A stretch of DNA of 64,000 nucleotides from Prevotella conceptionensis 9403948 (GCF_000312305.1 NZ_HE999447.1:322073-386072); one strand, 5' to 3'. Counted from the stretch's first letter, positions 17,497-26,643 are shown. The notes: a model not told the origin generated them from the letters alone. Translations and numbers: made by a program.

Positions 17497-17618
17497 CATC
17501 AGTTTAGTAGACAAGTTGACGAGTTGACAGGTAGACGAGTTGAGAAGTTGACAGGTAGACGAGTTGAGAAGTTGACGAGTTGACGAGTTAACAACTTGAC
17601 GAGTTAGCAAGCTGATAG
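17497..17618. repeat. Octanucleotide array, AGTTGACG type
   Basis: About 15 units with strict 8-bp period (AGTTGACG, AGTTGACA, GGTAGACG, AGTTGAGA). Unlike most other octamer arrays it is not beside a brick element. Confidence 0.85.
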
Positions 17619-17628
17619 GCGCAGCCAT

Positions 17629-17806
17629 CTTTTCAACCTCTCAACCTTCCACCCTTTCACCCTTTCATCCTTTCACCTTTTCACCCTTTCACCTTTTCAC
17701 CTTTTCACCTTTTCATCTTTTCACCCTTTCACCTTTTCACCCTTTCACCTTTTCACCTTTTCACCTTTTCACCTTTTCACCTTTTCACCTTTTCACCCTT
17801 AATCGA
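17629..17806. repeat. Octanucleotide array, TTTCACCY type
   Basis: About 22 near-identical 8-bp units (TTTCACCC, TTTCACCT, with early TTTCAACC variants). Strand composition is extreme: almost no G on the plus strand for 170 bp. It lies 20 bp from the AGTTGACG array but has a different word and the same period. Confidence 0.9.
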
Positions 17807-17899
17807 GCATTAACAGTTGGCATATTATCCATATTTATTAACACAAAAGACCTAATCGAGTATTGAAACAAGAAAAATTTCATGTTTTTTAGCAATAAG

Positions 17900-17931
17900 T
17901 TTGGTTTATAAATAAAAAAATAGTAAATTCG
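17900..17931 (+). promoter_or_regulatory. Promoter of the GldB-like gene
   Basis: TTTG (17900-17903), 20 bp, then TAAATTCG (17924-17931), one base off the TAnnTTTG box. The predicted start is about 25 nt before the GTG. Confidence 0.62.
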
Positions 17932-17959
17932 CAACGAGAAATCAACAAAAGGTAACGAC

Positions 17960-18763
17960 GTGAAGATACTGTCATTTATACTCATGTTATACTCTTTCAT
18001 GTTTGTTGGCTGCGAAATAAAGATGTGGCACAGCATGAATGGCGATCATGGCGACTGCATTAAGGTGCAACGCTACGACCGCTTAGAGAGTCGTTACCTC
18101 TCAACAGGCGATTACTCGGCACTGCAACAAATGAACACAGACTATCCAACAGAAACGCGTACGCTGATAGAAAAGGTTTTGCAGTTGGGAACTATTGAAG
18201 ACTCTGAAATACATCATCGCTTTTTGCACTATTATCAAGACACCACCCTGCAAAGACTAATTACCGATGTAGAAGCAGAGTTTAACAACATCAACGATGT
18301 CAACGAACAATTCACCCATGCGTTTAGCAAGCTTAGTAAGTGGTTCCCTAACTTGCCACAACCAAAGATTTACTCACAGATTAGTTCGTTCGACCAAAGC
18401 ATCATCGTGGGAAACGGCACCATAGGTGTATCGCTTGATAAGTACATGGGCGAAGACTATTCGCTTTACAAACGCTTTTACACCCCCGAACAAACCAAAA
18501 CCATGTACCGCGGTTACATCGTTCCCGACGCCCTGAGTTTCTATCTCCTTGCCCAATATTCGCTAGATAGAAACGACACACGCCCGCAAATAGACCGCGA
18601 CTTGCACATGGCTAAGATATGGTGGGTGGTTAATAAAGCCACGTCTAAGCAAAGCTACCGCAACAAGTTTGTCGACCAGGTGGACAAATACATGCGTGCC
18701 CACCCTAACGTTACTTACGAAGAACTTATATCCACCGAAAATTATAGGGCCATGCTGCCTTGA
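17960..18763 (+). CDS. GldB-like lipoprotein
   Basis: This 267-residue protein has a short signal ending in FVGC (Cys18), a lipobox. The central GVSLDKYMGEDYSLYKRFY followed by MYRGYIVPDALSFYL resembles the conserved core of GldB, a lipoprotein needed for gliding and type IX secretion in Flavobacteria. Prevotella does not glide, so a role supporting secretion or the envelope is more likely; that is inference. The start codon is GTG, chosen because it lies downstream of the promoter and gives a complete signal peptide. Its 3' end overlaps the convergent radical SAM gene by 22 bp. Confidence 0.75.
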   Translation: MKILSFILMLYSFMFVGCEIKMWHSMNGDHGDCIKVQRYDRLESRYLSTGDYSALQQMNTDYPTETRTLIEKVLQLGTIEDSEIHHRFLHYYQDTTLQRLITDVEAEFNNINDVNEQFTHAFSKLSKWFPNLPQPKIYSQISSFDQSIIVGNGTIGVSLDKYMGEDYSLYKRFYTPEQTKTMYRGYIVPDALSFYLLAQYSLDRNDTRPQIDRDLHMAKIWWVVNKATSKQSYRNKFVDQVDKYMRAHPNVTYEELISTENYRAMLP

Positions 18764-19653
18764 ACAACTTGCTCGTTTGCCATTTTGCGAACGAGCAAGT
18801 TGGTAAATTCGTAATTCTTCAATCCCCATTTTGGCGCAATAAGCAAGCCTTCGGGCGATTGACTAACGAACCTTTCCAACACAAGATCCTTGCGTAGTCG
18901 TTTAACATACTCGCAAATCACATCCAAATATTCTTCTACCGTATATAAGTGGAACGGCTGTTTCATGTATTCCCTAGCCAACAACGTTCCGCGTATTATC
19001 TGCATCTGGTGTATTTTCAAGATGTCGATGGGCAAGGCAGACATGATTGTGGCTTGCCTAATGCTTTCTTCCGCATCTTCGCCAGGCAAGCCTAGGATAA
19101 CGTGCGCCCCCGTCCTTATTCCGCATTCGTGTGTTCGCTCGATGGTTTCTCGACTACACTCAAACGTATGTCCACGCTTAACGCGTTCCAAAGTTTCGTT
19201 GTTGGCACTTTCAACGCCATACTCCACAATCAGAAACGTATGCTTATTAAGCTCTTCCAAATAACGAAGTAGAGCGTCGGGCATGCAGTCGGGACGTGTA
19301 CCAATAACCAAGCCCACCACATCTTCTACCATCAAAGCCTCCTCGTACATGGCCTTAAGGCGGTCGATAGTGTCGTAAGTGCTGGTGTAAGCCTGGAAGT
19401 AAGCCAAGTATTTCATGCTGGGATACTTGCGCGCGAAAAACTTTTTGCCTGCCTCCAACTGCTCGCCAACCCCCTGCTGAGGTTCACAATAGGCAGGATT
19501 AAAGCTGCGATTGTTGCAATAGGTGCACCCTCCGAACCCCGTATGTCCATCTCTCGTAGGGCAAGTAAAGCCCGCATTAACCGATAGTTTCTGCACTTTG
19601 AAGGGGAATTGGCGCCTCATCCAGTTCCCAAAATCATTATATGGTAGTTGCAT
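18742..19653 (-). CDS. TIGR01212-type radical SAM protein (YhcC-like)
   Basis: This protein of about 303 residues starts MQLPYNDFGNWMRRQFPFKVQKLSVN, typical of the YhcC family. The cluster motif is CPTRDGHTGFGGCTYC, with the long spacing CX12CX2C of this family rather than CX3CX2C. The later HVILGLPGED is also conserved. The molecular function is unknown; a tRNA or protein modification is often suggested. I set the start at the ATG at 19651-19653, because a longer frame would begin upstream of the predicted -7 box (TACTTTTG, minus strand 19712-19705). Confidence 0.88.
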   Translation of the reverse strand: MQLPYNDFGNWMRRQFPFKVQKLSVNAGFTCPTRDGHTGFGGCTYCNNRSFNPAYCEPQQGVGEQLEAGKKFFARKYPSMKYLAYFQAYTSTYDTIDRLKAMYEEALMVEDVVGLVIGTRPDCMPDALLRYLEELNKHTFLIVEYGVESANNETLERVKRGHTFECSRETIERTHECGIRTGAHVILGLPGEDAEESIRQATIMSALPIDILKIHQMQIIRGTLLAREYMKQPFHLYTVEEYLDVICEYVKRLRKDLVLERFVSQSPEGLLIAPKWGLKNYEFTNLLVRKMANEQVVQGSMAL

Positions 19654-19700
19654 TGTTCGTATTTTTGTAGTGGTAGGCAACAACAATTGCTCGCCTTTGG

Positions 19701-19732
19701 TTTGCAAAAGTACGGATTTTTAATTATCTTTG
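19701..19732 (+). promoter_or_regulatory. Promoter of the DPP-IV gene (overlapping a divergent -7 box)
   Basis: TTTG (19701-19704), 20 bp, TATCTTTG (19725-19732). On the other strand TACTTTTG (19712-19705) lies within this spacer, so polymerases for the two divergent genes would compete for the same DNA. Confidence 0.8.
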
Positions 19733-19761
19733 TCCGCAATTACGACTAAAAACATTCAATC

Positions 19762-21966
19762 ATGAAAAAAGTAATCATATCGTGCATGGCCTTCCTCCTG
19801 TCGCTGTCTAGCGGTTCGGCGGCTGGCACGCTAGACTTGAAAAAGATTACCGATGGTACGTTCTCGCCAGAGTACATCAGCGGCATTAAACCCATTGCGG
19901 GTACCGACCTCTACGCGCAGATAAGCGACGACGGGCAACGCATCGTACGCTATTCGTTTAAGACAGGCAAACAGGTAGACGTTCTGTTCGACGTGAACGA
20001 CACGCAAGGGCAAAAGGTGAAGTCGTTCGACAGTTACATCCTTTCGCCCGACGGCACGCGCATACTTATTTGCACCAACCCGAAAAAGATTTATAGGCGC
20101 ACCTTCAAGGCCACCTATTATATATATACTGTGGCATCGCGCCGACTGGACAAACTATCCGACGGAGGGCCACAGCAAAATCCCACGTGGTCGCCCGACA
20201 GTAGGCAGGTGGCTTTCGTGCGCGACAACAACATTTTCTTGGTGAAACTGCTCTACGACAACGCCGAAAGCCAAGTTACCAAAGACGGAAAGCTAAACGA
20301 AGTGATTAACGGCGTGCCCGATTGGGTAAACGAGGAGGAGTTCGGCATTAGCAGTTCGTTGGTGTTTAATGCCGACGGAACCATGATTTGCTGGGTGCGC
20401 TATGATGAGAAAGACGTGAAAACCTTCTCGTTACAGATGTATCAAGGGCAATACCCTTCGCACAAGGAGAACCAAACTTATCCTTCTTTCTTTGCATACA
20501 AATATCCAAAGGCAGGCGAAGACAACGCCAAAGTGTCGGTATGGAGTTTCGACATCAAGTCGCGACAAACCAGAAAGCTCGACGTGCCATTGGATGCCGA
20601 CGGCTATATACCACGAATTAAGACCACCAACAATGCCGACATGATACTTGTCTACACCATGAACCGCCACCAAGACATGCTGAACGTATATACGGTGAAC
20701 CCTCGCAGCACCGTTGCACAGCTGTTGGTAAGGGAAAAAGGAGACAAGTATGTGAAAGAAGAGGCCATCGCCAACATATCGGTTTACAACAATAGCTTTC
20801 TACTTCCAAGCGACCGAGACGGCTACATGCACCTCTATCTATACGACATGGGCGGAAAGCAGATACGCAAGATAGGCGACGGAAACTACGACATCACCCA
20901 AGTTTATGGCTATGACGAGCAAACGGGCGACGTATTTTACCAAGCTGCCGTGCCTACCGCGCACGACAGACAGGTATTTGTGAACCACAAAAACGGCAAA
21001 ACTGAGTGTTTAACAAAGCAAGAAGGCTGGAACAACGCCATCTTCTCGGGCGACTTGAAGAACTTTATCAACACGTGGAGCAATGCCACCACGCCTTACA
21101 CCTTCACGCTATGCGACGCTCGCGGCAAAGTTATATCCACATTGCTAGATAACAAACAGCTCGTTGCCAAATACAAGCAAGAAGGACTTTCCGAGCCCGA
21201 ATTCTTCTCGTTTACAACAGGCGATGGCGTAAAGCTAGACGGCTGGATGGTTAAGCCTGCCAACTTCTCCCCATCAAAGAAATATCCCGTCATCATGTTC
21301 CAATACAGCGGACCGGGCAGTCAGCAAGTAGTAAACTCGTGGGGCATTGGCTCGATGGGGCAAGGTGCACTCTTCGACAGGTACTTGGCCCAAGAAGGCT
21401 TTATCGTTGTATGCGTGGATGGGCGCGGAACAGGCGGCAGAGGTTCGGCTTTCGAGAAGTCCACCTACCTGCAATTAGGCAAGCTAGAATCGCAAGACCA
21501 AGTGGCCACAGCCCGCTATCTCGCCTCACTACCCTATGTAGACGCCAACAACATCGGCATTTGGGGTTGGAGTTTCGGCGGTTTTAACACGCTTATGAGC
21601 ATGAGTTCGGGCGACAACGTCTTCAAGGCTGGCGTTTCGGTGGCTCCCCCCACTTCATTCCGCTACTACGACACCATCTACACCGAGCGATACATGCGTA
21701 CGCCCAAAGAGAATGGCAAGGGATACGACGACAACGCCATGTCGCGCGCCCACAATCTGCATGGAGCCTTACTCATTTGCCACGGATTGGCAGACGACAA
21801 TGTGCATCCGCAAAACACCTTTGAGTATGCAGAATCGCTTGTTCAGGCCGACAAAGACTTCAAAGAATTGTATTATACCAACCGCAACCATAGTATCTAT
21901 GGCGGCAACACACGCAACCACTTGTTGCGCCAGATAACCAATTTCTTTAAAGAACAACTGAAATAA
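19762..21966 (+). CDS. Dipeptidyl peptidase IV (S9B)
   Basis: This 734-residue secreted serine peptidase has an N-terminal signal peptide (to about residue 21), a beta-propeller domain, and a C-terminal alpha/beta hydrolase. The triad is visible: Ser604 in GWSFGG, Asp678 in LADDNVH and His710 in NRNHSI. The double Glu in VNEEEFGIS matches the substrate N-terminus anchor of DPP-IV. It cleaves Xaa-Pro dipeptides in the periplasm or outside, feeding peptide catabolism, a major energy source for asaccharolytic oral Bacteroidales. It is monocistronic, with its own promoter and terminator. Confidence 0.95.
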   Translation: MKKVIISCMAFLLSLSSGSAAGTLDLKKITDGTFSPEYISGIKPIAGTDLYAQISDDGQRIVRYSFKTGKQVDVLFDVNDTQGQKVKSFDSYILSPDGTRILICTNPKKIYRRTFKATYYIYTVASRRLDKLSDGGPQQNPTWSPDSRQVAFVRDNNIFLVKLLYDNAESQVTKDGKLNEVINGVPDWVNEEEFGISSSLVFNADGTMICWVRYDEKDVKTFSLQMYQGQYPSHKENQTYPSFFAYKYPKAGEDNAKVSVWSFDIKSRQTRKLDVPLDADGYIPRIKTTNNADMILVYTMNRHQDMLNVYTVNPRSTVAQLLVREKGDKYVKEEAIANISVYNNSFLLPSDRDGYMHLYLYDMGGKQIRKIGDGNYDITQVYGYDEQTGDVFYQAAVPTAHDRQVFVNHKNGKTECLTKQEGWNNAIFSGDLKNFINTWSNATTPYTFTLCDARGKVISTLLDNKQLVAKYKQEGLSEPEFFSFTTGDGVKLDGWMVKPANFSPSKKYPVIMFQYSGPGSQQVVNSWGIGSMGQGALFDRYLAQEGFIVVCVDGRGTGGRGSAFEKSTYLQLGKLESQDQVATARYLASLPYVDANNIGIWGWSFGGFNTLMSMSSGDNVFKAGVSVAPPTSFRYYDTIYTERYMRTPKENGKGYDDNAMSRAHNLHGALLICHGLADDNVHPQNTFEYAESLVQADKDFKELYYTNRNHSIYGGNTRNHLLRQITNFFKEQLK

Positions 21967-21985
21967 CCTTGGTTCATCCACAAAT

Positions 21986-22028
21986 AAAAGCCCCAAACCC
22001 TTCTGTAAAGGAAAGGTTTGGGGCTTTT
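21986..22028 (+). terminator. Terminator of the DPP-IV gene
   Basis: AAAAGCCCCAAACC pairs with GGTTTGGGGCTTTT around a loop of about 15 nt, ending in TTTT. Confidence 0.85.
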
Positions 22029-22404
22029 CCGTATATAACCGACCACACTATTACATAACACTAGCCACGCCATTACATTACATAACATTAATCATGCTTT
22101 TGCGTAACATTGGCCACACTATTGCATACAAGCACTTGGCTAGCGCGCCGTGTTTCGCCTTACTAACACAGACACAGGCAAACGTTTCTTAATTATTGCT
22201 GTCCGCTAAACTTCAATTCGGCTCGGTTTCTCTATCCGCAATGCCCATCCATAGGCGTTGCAGATTCCGTTTTCGAAAAGTAAGCCCCCTTTCAGATTAT
22301 CATTCATCCCAGAAACTCTTCCATGTAAGTGCTCTTTTACTGGCACAAGGATTAAATTCAACACAGTCGCGCAATGGCACTGAATAACGGCCATAAGATT
22401 GTAA
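22029..22404. other. Gene-free stretch with short degenerate repeats
   Basis: At 22041-22130 words like CCACACTATTACATAACA and CCACGCCATTACAT recur every 21-28 bp, a short decayed tandem. The rest shows nothing I can support. Confidence 0.45.
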
Positions 22405-22835
22405 AACATTTGTACCAAAATTTAACATTATGAGTGCCCTCGCCGTAAAAATTCCAGGCATCGGTCGGATTTTCGCGCGTATTTTTAAAGTTTGTAACCA
22501 TTTGATTTATTGACGTTTACGATAAATAAGGCACAAAAACATGCCTTTTGGCATGTATTAGGGGTGCAAAACAACATGAAGTGCTGAACCAAACGCCACC
22601 AAGCAATTTTTCATTCCAAATGGTCAAAATGCCTATAAATAACGTTGAAAATGGTGCTTTTTATGGGTTTTGGCTGCATTTTGCAGCATTTTACCTTGCA
22701 TTTTGGTGCATATTGCAATGCGTTTTGGTGCATATTGCAATGCGTTTTGGTGCATATTGCAATGCGTTTTGATGCAAAATGCAATGCGTTTTGATGCATA
22801 TTGCACTGCGTTTTGATGCAAAATACGTTGCAACA
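22405..22835. repeat. Decayed brick element, copy B
   Basis: The left-module start (AAATTTAACATTATGAGTGC) is present at about 22414-22438. The rest of that module is unrecognisable. Six 22-bp bricks lie at 22688-22819 in the opposite orientation (ATATTGCAATGCGTTTTGGT type). The internal bricks are nearly identical to each other, more so than in the other copies, which suggests local amplification within a broken element. Confidence 0.65.
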
Positions 22836-23383
22836 TCTAGCGATTAGACTCCATTTTCTTGTAGTTGCGGATGCAAATTTGGGAGAATTTTTCTTCAAAG
22901 AGAAATGCAAAAGCATAGAAAATGGCCAAAAACGGAGGGGATAAGCACGCAAAAATTGCTGAAAACTCATCGTTTGGGCGCATTTTATATAACTTTTAGG
23001 AGGTATTATTTTCTAGAATGGTTCGCCCGAAAAACGTGCTTTGTAAAATATATTTATTGTTTTAACAAATCGCAAGTAGACATTTTCCGAGATAAGAACA
23101 ACATCCATGTATCTGCATGAGCGATAAGACTAAACATAATGGGCGCAATGATGCGAACAAGTTTAAGCCCTTACTGACGTAATGATATAGGGCAACGAAA
23201 CGCGTATGGCGTTCACGTTCACCCAGTTGCGCTTTTAATTCCAATCGGCTGTCCGCTATATCGCGTTTGTGAAGAACAGAAAGGGGCTTACTTTTGGTGA
23301 GAGGTGAAACTAATTTCTCTATTTGTCGGCAACCTGAACACCATATCTGCTGTTTCAAATCTTTTAGCGGACAGCAATATTTC
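22836..23383. other. Gene-free stretch downstream of the flavoenzyme gene
   Basis: About 550 bp without a recognisable gene or repeat. Short open frames on both strands show no family resemblance. Confidence 0.4.
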
Positions 23384-23911
23384 TCAATCTGCCTTATTGC
23401 CAGTTGCAGCTTGGTTTCCTCCAGCCTTGCTCACCTTCTTGCACTTACCAGAAAACTCTTGCATCTCAATCTTAATGATTTCTGTACGATGAAACGATGC
23501 CCGCGTGTACTTCTCGCCCAATTGTTTGTGTTCAGGCGACAGCTTGTTGATAAGCAGACGCAAGGCTTTCATGCGTTCGTCTTCGTCTAATCCCACTCGG
23601 GCTTGGCCATAAATCACCACACTTTCGTATTCGGTAGTGAAATTTGCAGGCAGCAAATTAACGTTACCCACAATGCAAAGGCACACATGCGGGTTCTTGG
23701 CTATTGCCCTTAACTTCTTTCCTTCGGGTGCGCAATGCAGGTAAAGCGTATTTTCGCCGTCCCAAACGTGATTCACGGGAATGGCGTAAGGCATCCCTTC
23801 TTCGTCTATCATCGAAAGAACGCCATACTCGGCCGTATCTATCAGTTCTATGGCGCGTTGCTCGGTCAACAGTCGGTCGCGCCTTCTAACATGGTCGTTA
23901 TTGTATTTCAT
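23384..23911 (-). CDS. Pyridoxamine 5'-phosphate oxidase-like flavoprotein (NimA-like)
   Basis: This 175-residue split-barrel flavin-binding protein contains YGVLSMIDEEGMPYAIPVNHVWDGENTLYLHCAPEGKKLRA-type sequence, the layout of the NimA/5-nitroimidazole reductase-like group of the PNPOx superfamily. Substrates vary widely; a nitroreductase or general flavin reductase role is possible. The start is placed at MKYNNDHVRRRDR, since the longer frame begins upstream of the -7 box (TAATTTTG, minus strand 23937-23930). It is divergent from trmO. The C-terminus is basic and Gly/Ala-rich. Confidence 0.82.
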   Translation of the reverse strand: MKYNNDHVRRRDRLLTEQRAIELIDTAEYGVLSMIDEEGMPYAIPVNHVWDGENTLYLHCAPEGKKLRAIAKNPHVCLCIVGNVNLLPANFTTEYESVVIYGQARVGLDEDERMKALRLLINKLSPEHKQLGEKYTRASFHRTEIIKIEMQEFSGKCKKVSKAGGNQAATGNKAD

Positions 23912-24003
23912 AACTTCTTCTTTTAACGGCAAAATTAAGTATTTTTTGCCACAACAGCCCATAACATTTCATGGTTTGTGCGGTTAAAGTGGGTTAATTG
24001 CTT

Positions 24004-24011
24004 TAACTTTG
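24004..24011 (+). promoter_or_regulatory. -7 element for trmO
   Basis: TAACTTTG followed by C matches the -7 consensus, about 78 bp before the chosen ATG. The nearest TTTG is 25 bp upstream, longer than usual. Confidence 0.42.
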
Positions 24012-24088
24012 CAGCTAATTAAACCACGTATGGATTGGCCGACACCTTCGTTCTCCCACACCATCCATGCCCAAATCACAGTTGCACA

Positions 24089-24766
24089 ATGACAGAAATA
24101 CACCCCATAGCCCATTTTCGTTCGCCTTTCAGCTCGAAGTTCGGCATACCCAAACAAAGCGGATTGGTACAAGATGTACGCGGCCAAATAGTTTTCGAAC
24201 CCACTTATCGCACAAAAGACGCCCTGCGTGGGCTCGACGAGTTCGACTACCTATGGCTTATTTGGCACTTTTCGGCCAACAAACACGCACCCAACAGCCT
24301 TGTTGTTCGTCCGCCATTGCTAGGCGGAAACGCCAAGATGGGCGTGTTTGCCACGCGTTCTCCCTTCCGTCCTAATGGCTTGGGACTGTCCTCTGTGCGG
24401 CTAGAACGCATTGAATGGGAAACAAGTCAAGGGCCTGTTATACATGTTTTGGGTGCCGACTTGATGGACGGGACACCCATTTTCGACATAAAACCCTACA
24501 TCGCATACGCCGATTGCCACGTGGGGGCACGCAGTGGCTTTGTAGACAGAACGGCCATTGCACGACTTGACGTGTGCATACCCGAACGTTTTCGCCCCAT
24601 TTTCTCTCCCGAAGACCTCAAAACGCTTTGCGAGGTGCTGGCACTCGACCCTCGCCCGCATTATCAAGACAATCCCCAAAAGGTGTATGGCATGCCTTTT
24701 ATGGACAAGGATGTGCGTTTCACGGTGTCTGCCGAGGGGCAACTATTGGTGGTAGAGGTGGTATAA
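24089..24766 (+). CDS. trmO: tRNA (N6-threonylcarbamoyladenosine(37)-N6)-methyltransferase TrmO
   Basis: This protein of about 225 residues has the YaeB/TsaA beta-barrel: MTEIHPIAHFRSPFSSKFGIPKQSG at the N-terminus, then GVFATRSPFRPNGLGLSSVRL and DLMDGTPIFDIKPY, all diagnostic. It methylates t6A37 of ACY-reading tRNAs with SAM. The C-terminal 70 residues match the longer form of the family. I use the internal ATG because MTEI opens the conserved domain; the 18 codons before it are unlike the family. Confidence 0.92.
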   Translation: MTEIHPIAHFRSPFSSKFGIPKQSGLVQDVRGQIVFEPTYRTKDALRGLDEFDYLWLIWHFSANKHAPNSLVVRPPLLGGNAKMGVFATRSPFRPNGLGLSSVRLERIEWETSQGPVIHVLGADLMDGTPIFDIKPYIAYADCHVGARSGFVDRTAIARLDVCIPERFRPIFSPEDLKTLCEVLALDPRPHYQDNPQKVYGMPFMDKDVRFTVSAEGQLLVVEVV

Positions 24767-24895
24767 GCCGCCTTACCCCTATCGATTGTTAGCACAAGTC
24801 ATGGCCCCAAAACTTGCTAATAAACACATTTACACCCTTACCAACCTTCCTTTTTAATCTTTTCCTCACCATTTTGATGAAAAATTATGTAAAAG

Positions 24896-24927
24896 TTTGC
24901 CTATTTAAGAAAAGAATTATACCTTTG
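24896..24927 (+). promoter_or_regulatory. Promoter of the small secreted protein gene
   Basis: TTTG (24896-24899), 20 bp, TACCTTTG (24920-24927). The resulting leader is about 160 nt, unusually long for a 113-codon gene. Confidence 0.8.
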
Positions 24928-25091
24928 CGAACAATACTAAAAACCTAACAGGGCCATTACAACATGGGGGACGCACCATAAAAACTACTTTTCTGCTAAA
25001 CGCGGTTAACTTAATCCGAAACGTAAGTCCCACATTTGTACAAACGCATTAGAAACTGAACTAACGATAAAACAATTATAAAAACAAACTA

Positions 25092-25433
25092 ATGATGAGA
25101 ATTTCTACGCTATTGCTGGGAGCGACCTTATCGCTTTCCACTTTTTCTGCTATGATGGCGCAAACCTATTGTCAACCCACAAAGAATAGTGGAGGAAACA
25201 ATTGGGCACATGCCAATTCGCAATCGTTTTACAGCTTGAAGGTTTCTTCGGATGGTAACGAAGTATATCGGTCTACTGACGAAAAAAACATAGTAAACGG
25301 CATTGATAACGTTTCGACAGACAAAGCAGCCGCCGAAGTGCACACACTTGAAGGCATAAAGCTCAACAAGCAAGTAAACGAATTGCCTAAGGGCATCTAT
25401 ATCGTTAACGGCAAGAAGGTGGTAGTGAAATAG
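25092..25433 (+). CDS. Small secreted protein with Prevotella-type C-terminal tail
   Basis: This 113-residue protein has a clear signal peptide (about 1-24, ending MMAQ), about 50 residues without recognisable fold, and a C-terminal LEGIKLNKQ...LPKGIYIVNGKKVVVK segment. That tail occurs at the end of many larger secreted Prevotella proteins and resembles type IX sorting tails; a related tail closes the 546-residue protein at 30332-31972. The protein is thus little more than signal peptide plus tail. It could be a remnant of a larger surface protein or a small exported product. The strong promoter and terminator argue that it is expressed. Confidence 0.7.
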   Translation: MMRISTLLLGATLSLSTFSAMMAQTYCQPTKNSGGNNWAHANSQSFYSLKVSSDGNEVYRSTDEKNIVNGIDNVSTDKAAAEVHTLEGIKLNKQVNELPKGIYIVNGKKVVVK

Positions 25434-25534
25434 CAGACGAAAGAATATTCAAGGCACACCTTAATAATATGTTATCAGATATTAGAGATGTAAATTTGTG
25501 AATATGCCGTGATGGCATCAACACAATGATTTCC

Positions 25535-25577
25535 AGCATCCCTCGCACGTCATTGTGCAGGGGATGCTTTTGTTTTT
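25535..25577 (+). terminator. Terminator with alternative pairing
   Basis: AGCATCCC (25535-25542) pairs with GGGATGCT (25561-25568), followed by a T-rich run. CACAATGA (25522-25529) can also pair with TCATTGTG (25550-25557) inside the loop, giving a pseudoknot or an alternative fold. Confidence 0.75.
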
Positions 25578-25699
25578 ATCATAATCGAAAACGATTCGTT
25601 TTAGGTACTAATTGCCTTATGGGCAAGTTCGCACATATCGAGATTGTCTTTATTTTAACACCAATCAGCACACACGGCGCAATCGCTTTTGTCTACTTT

Positions 25700-26385
25700 T
25701 CAGCAAGAATTTTAACATTCTGAGTACCCTTTCCGACAACCAACTGCCCATCTTGCCGCAAAAAATCGATTCTCGCGAAGGTTTCTTTTGATGCAAAAAG
25801 GGGTTAGCATGTGCATGCGGCAAAATGAATATTCATTCCCAAAAGCCGCCATTAGCACCCATTTTGGGGCTATTTGCTGCTAAATGCAGTGCAATATGCT
25901 GCTAAACGCAGTGCAATATGCTGCTAAACGCAGTGCGTTTTGGTGCTAAATGCAGTGCGTTTTGCCGCTAAATGCAGTGCGTTTTGGTGCTAAACGCAAG
26001 GTAAAATGCTGCTAAATGCGGTGCCGAATGCTGCTAAATGCAAGACGAAAAGCATAAATATCCGCCGAAATAGCATAAACAAAACCTTATCGAACCATGA
26101 AAAGCATGGCTCAAAGGGGCAAAATGGCCGTTAAAAAGTGGAATTTTAGGGTCTAAAAGCAGGTAATTGGAGTTGAAAAAATAAGAGTCGGCAAGCAAAC
26201 CAGAAAGGCAAAATGGTGCAAAACGCAGGTCTTCTTCTTAAAAACAGACAAGTTAGAAGACGTAGCAGGTTATAAATAGTGGATGTTTGCCAACTTTTCA
26301 ACCAAAATTTTCGCTAGAACGGAGTGGGAATTAGAGCGTTATTGTAAAATAAAATAAACGATTTTAAGTTTTGTGAGTTGATGAG
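25700..26385 (+). repeat. Composite brick element, copy C
   Basis: The left module opens with AATTTTAACATTCTGAGTAC and holds AAATCGATTCTCGCGAAGG. Eight bricks of exactly 22 bp fill 25876-26051 (for example GCTAAATGCAGTGCGTTTT). The right module has CATGGCTCAAAGGGGC and CGCTAGAACGGAGTGGG and ends at ACGATTTTAAG. It is the best-preserved copy by brick count. It lies between a terminator and the pheT promoter and disrupts neither. Confidence 0.87.
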
Positions 26386-26425
26386 TTGACAAGGGGACTT
26401 AGATGACGAGTTAACCAGTAGGCTG
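26372..26425. repeat. Short octamer tract at the right end of copy C
   Basis: GTGAGTTGATGAGTTGAC and a few decayed units follow the element end. It is much shorter than the arrays beside copies A, D and E. Confidence 0.55.
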
Positions 26426-26643
26426 ATTAAACTTTTCCCTTCTTCCAGCGAAACACATACCATTTAAAGAGCAAATGCGCGACCAAAGACACGCTAGACA
26501 CGGCCAAATTTTATATCCCCAACATGCAAAACAGCGAGAACTTACGCACATGTCCGCAGGATGTACACCATTGCAAGAGGCGCAAGCCAAAGGCGTGTTG
26601 GCATCGCGGAGACGGCAACAGAAACAATTTGTAACTTCAATAT

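Noticed and set aside
25876-26051. CRISPR-like array
   Set aside because: Units are contiguous 22-bp repeats with no unique spacers, and no cas genes are nearby.
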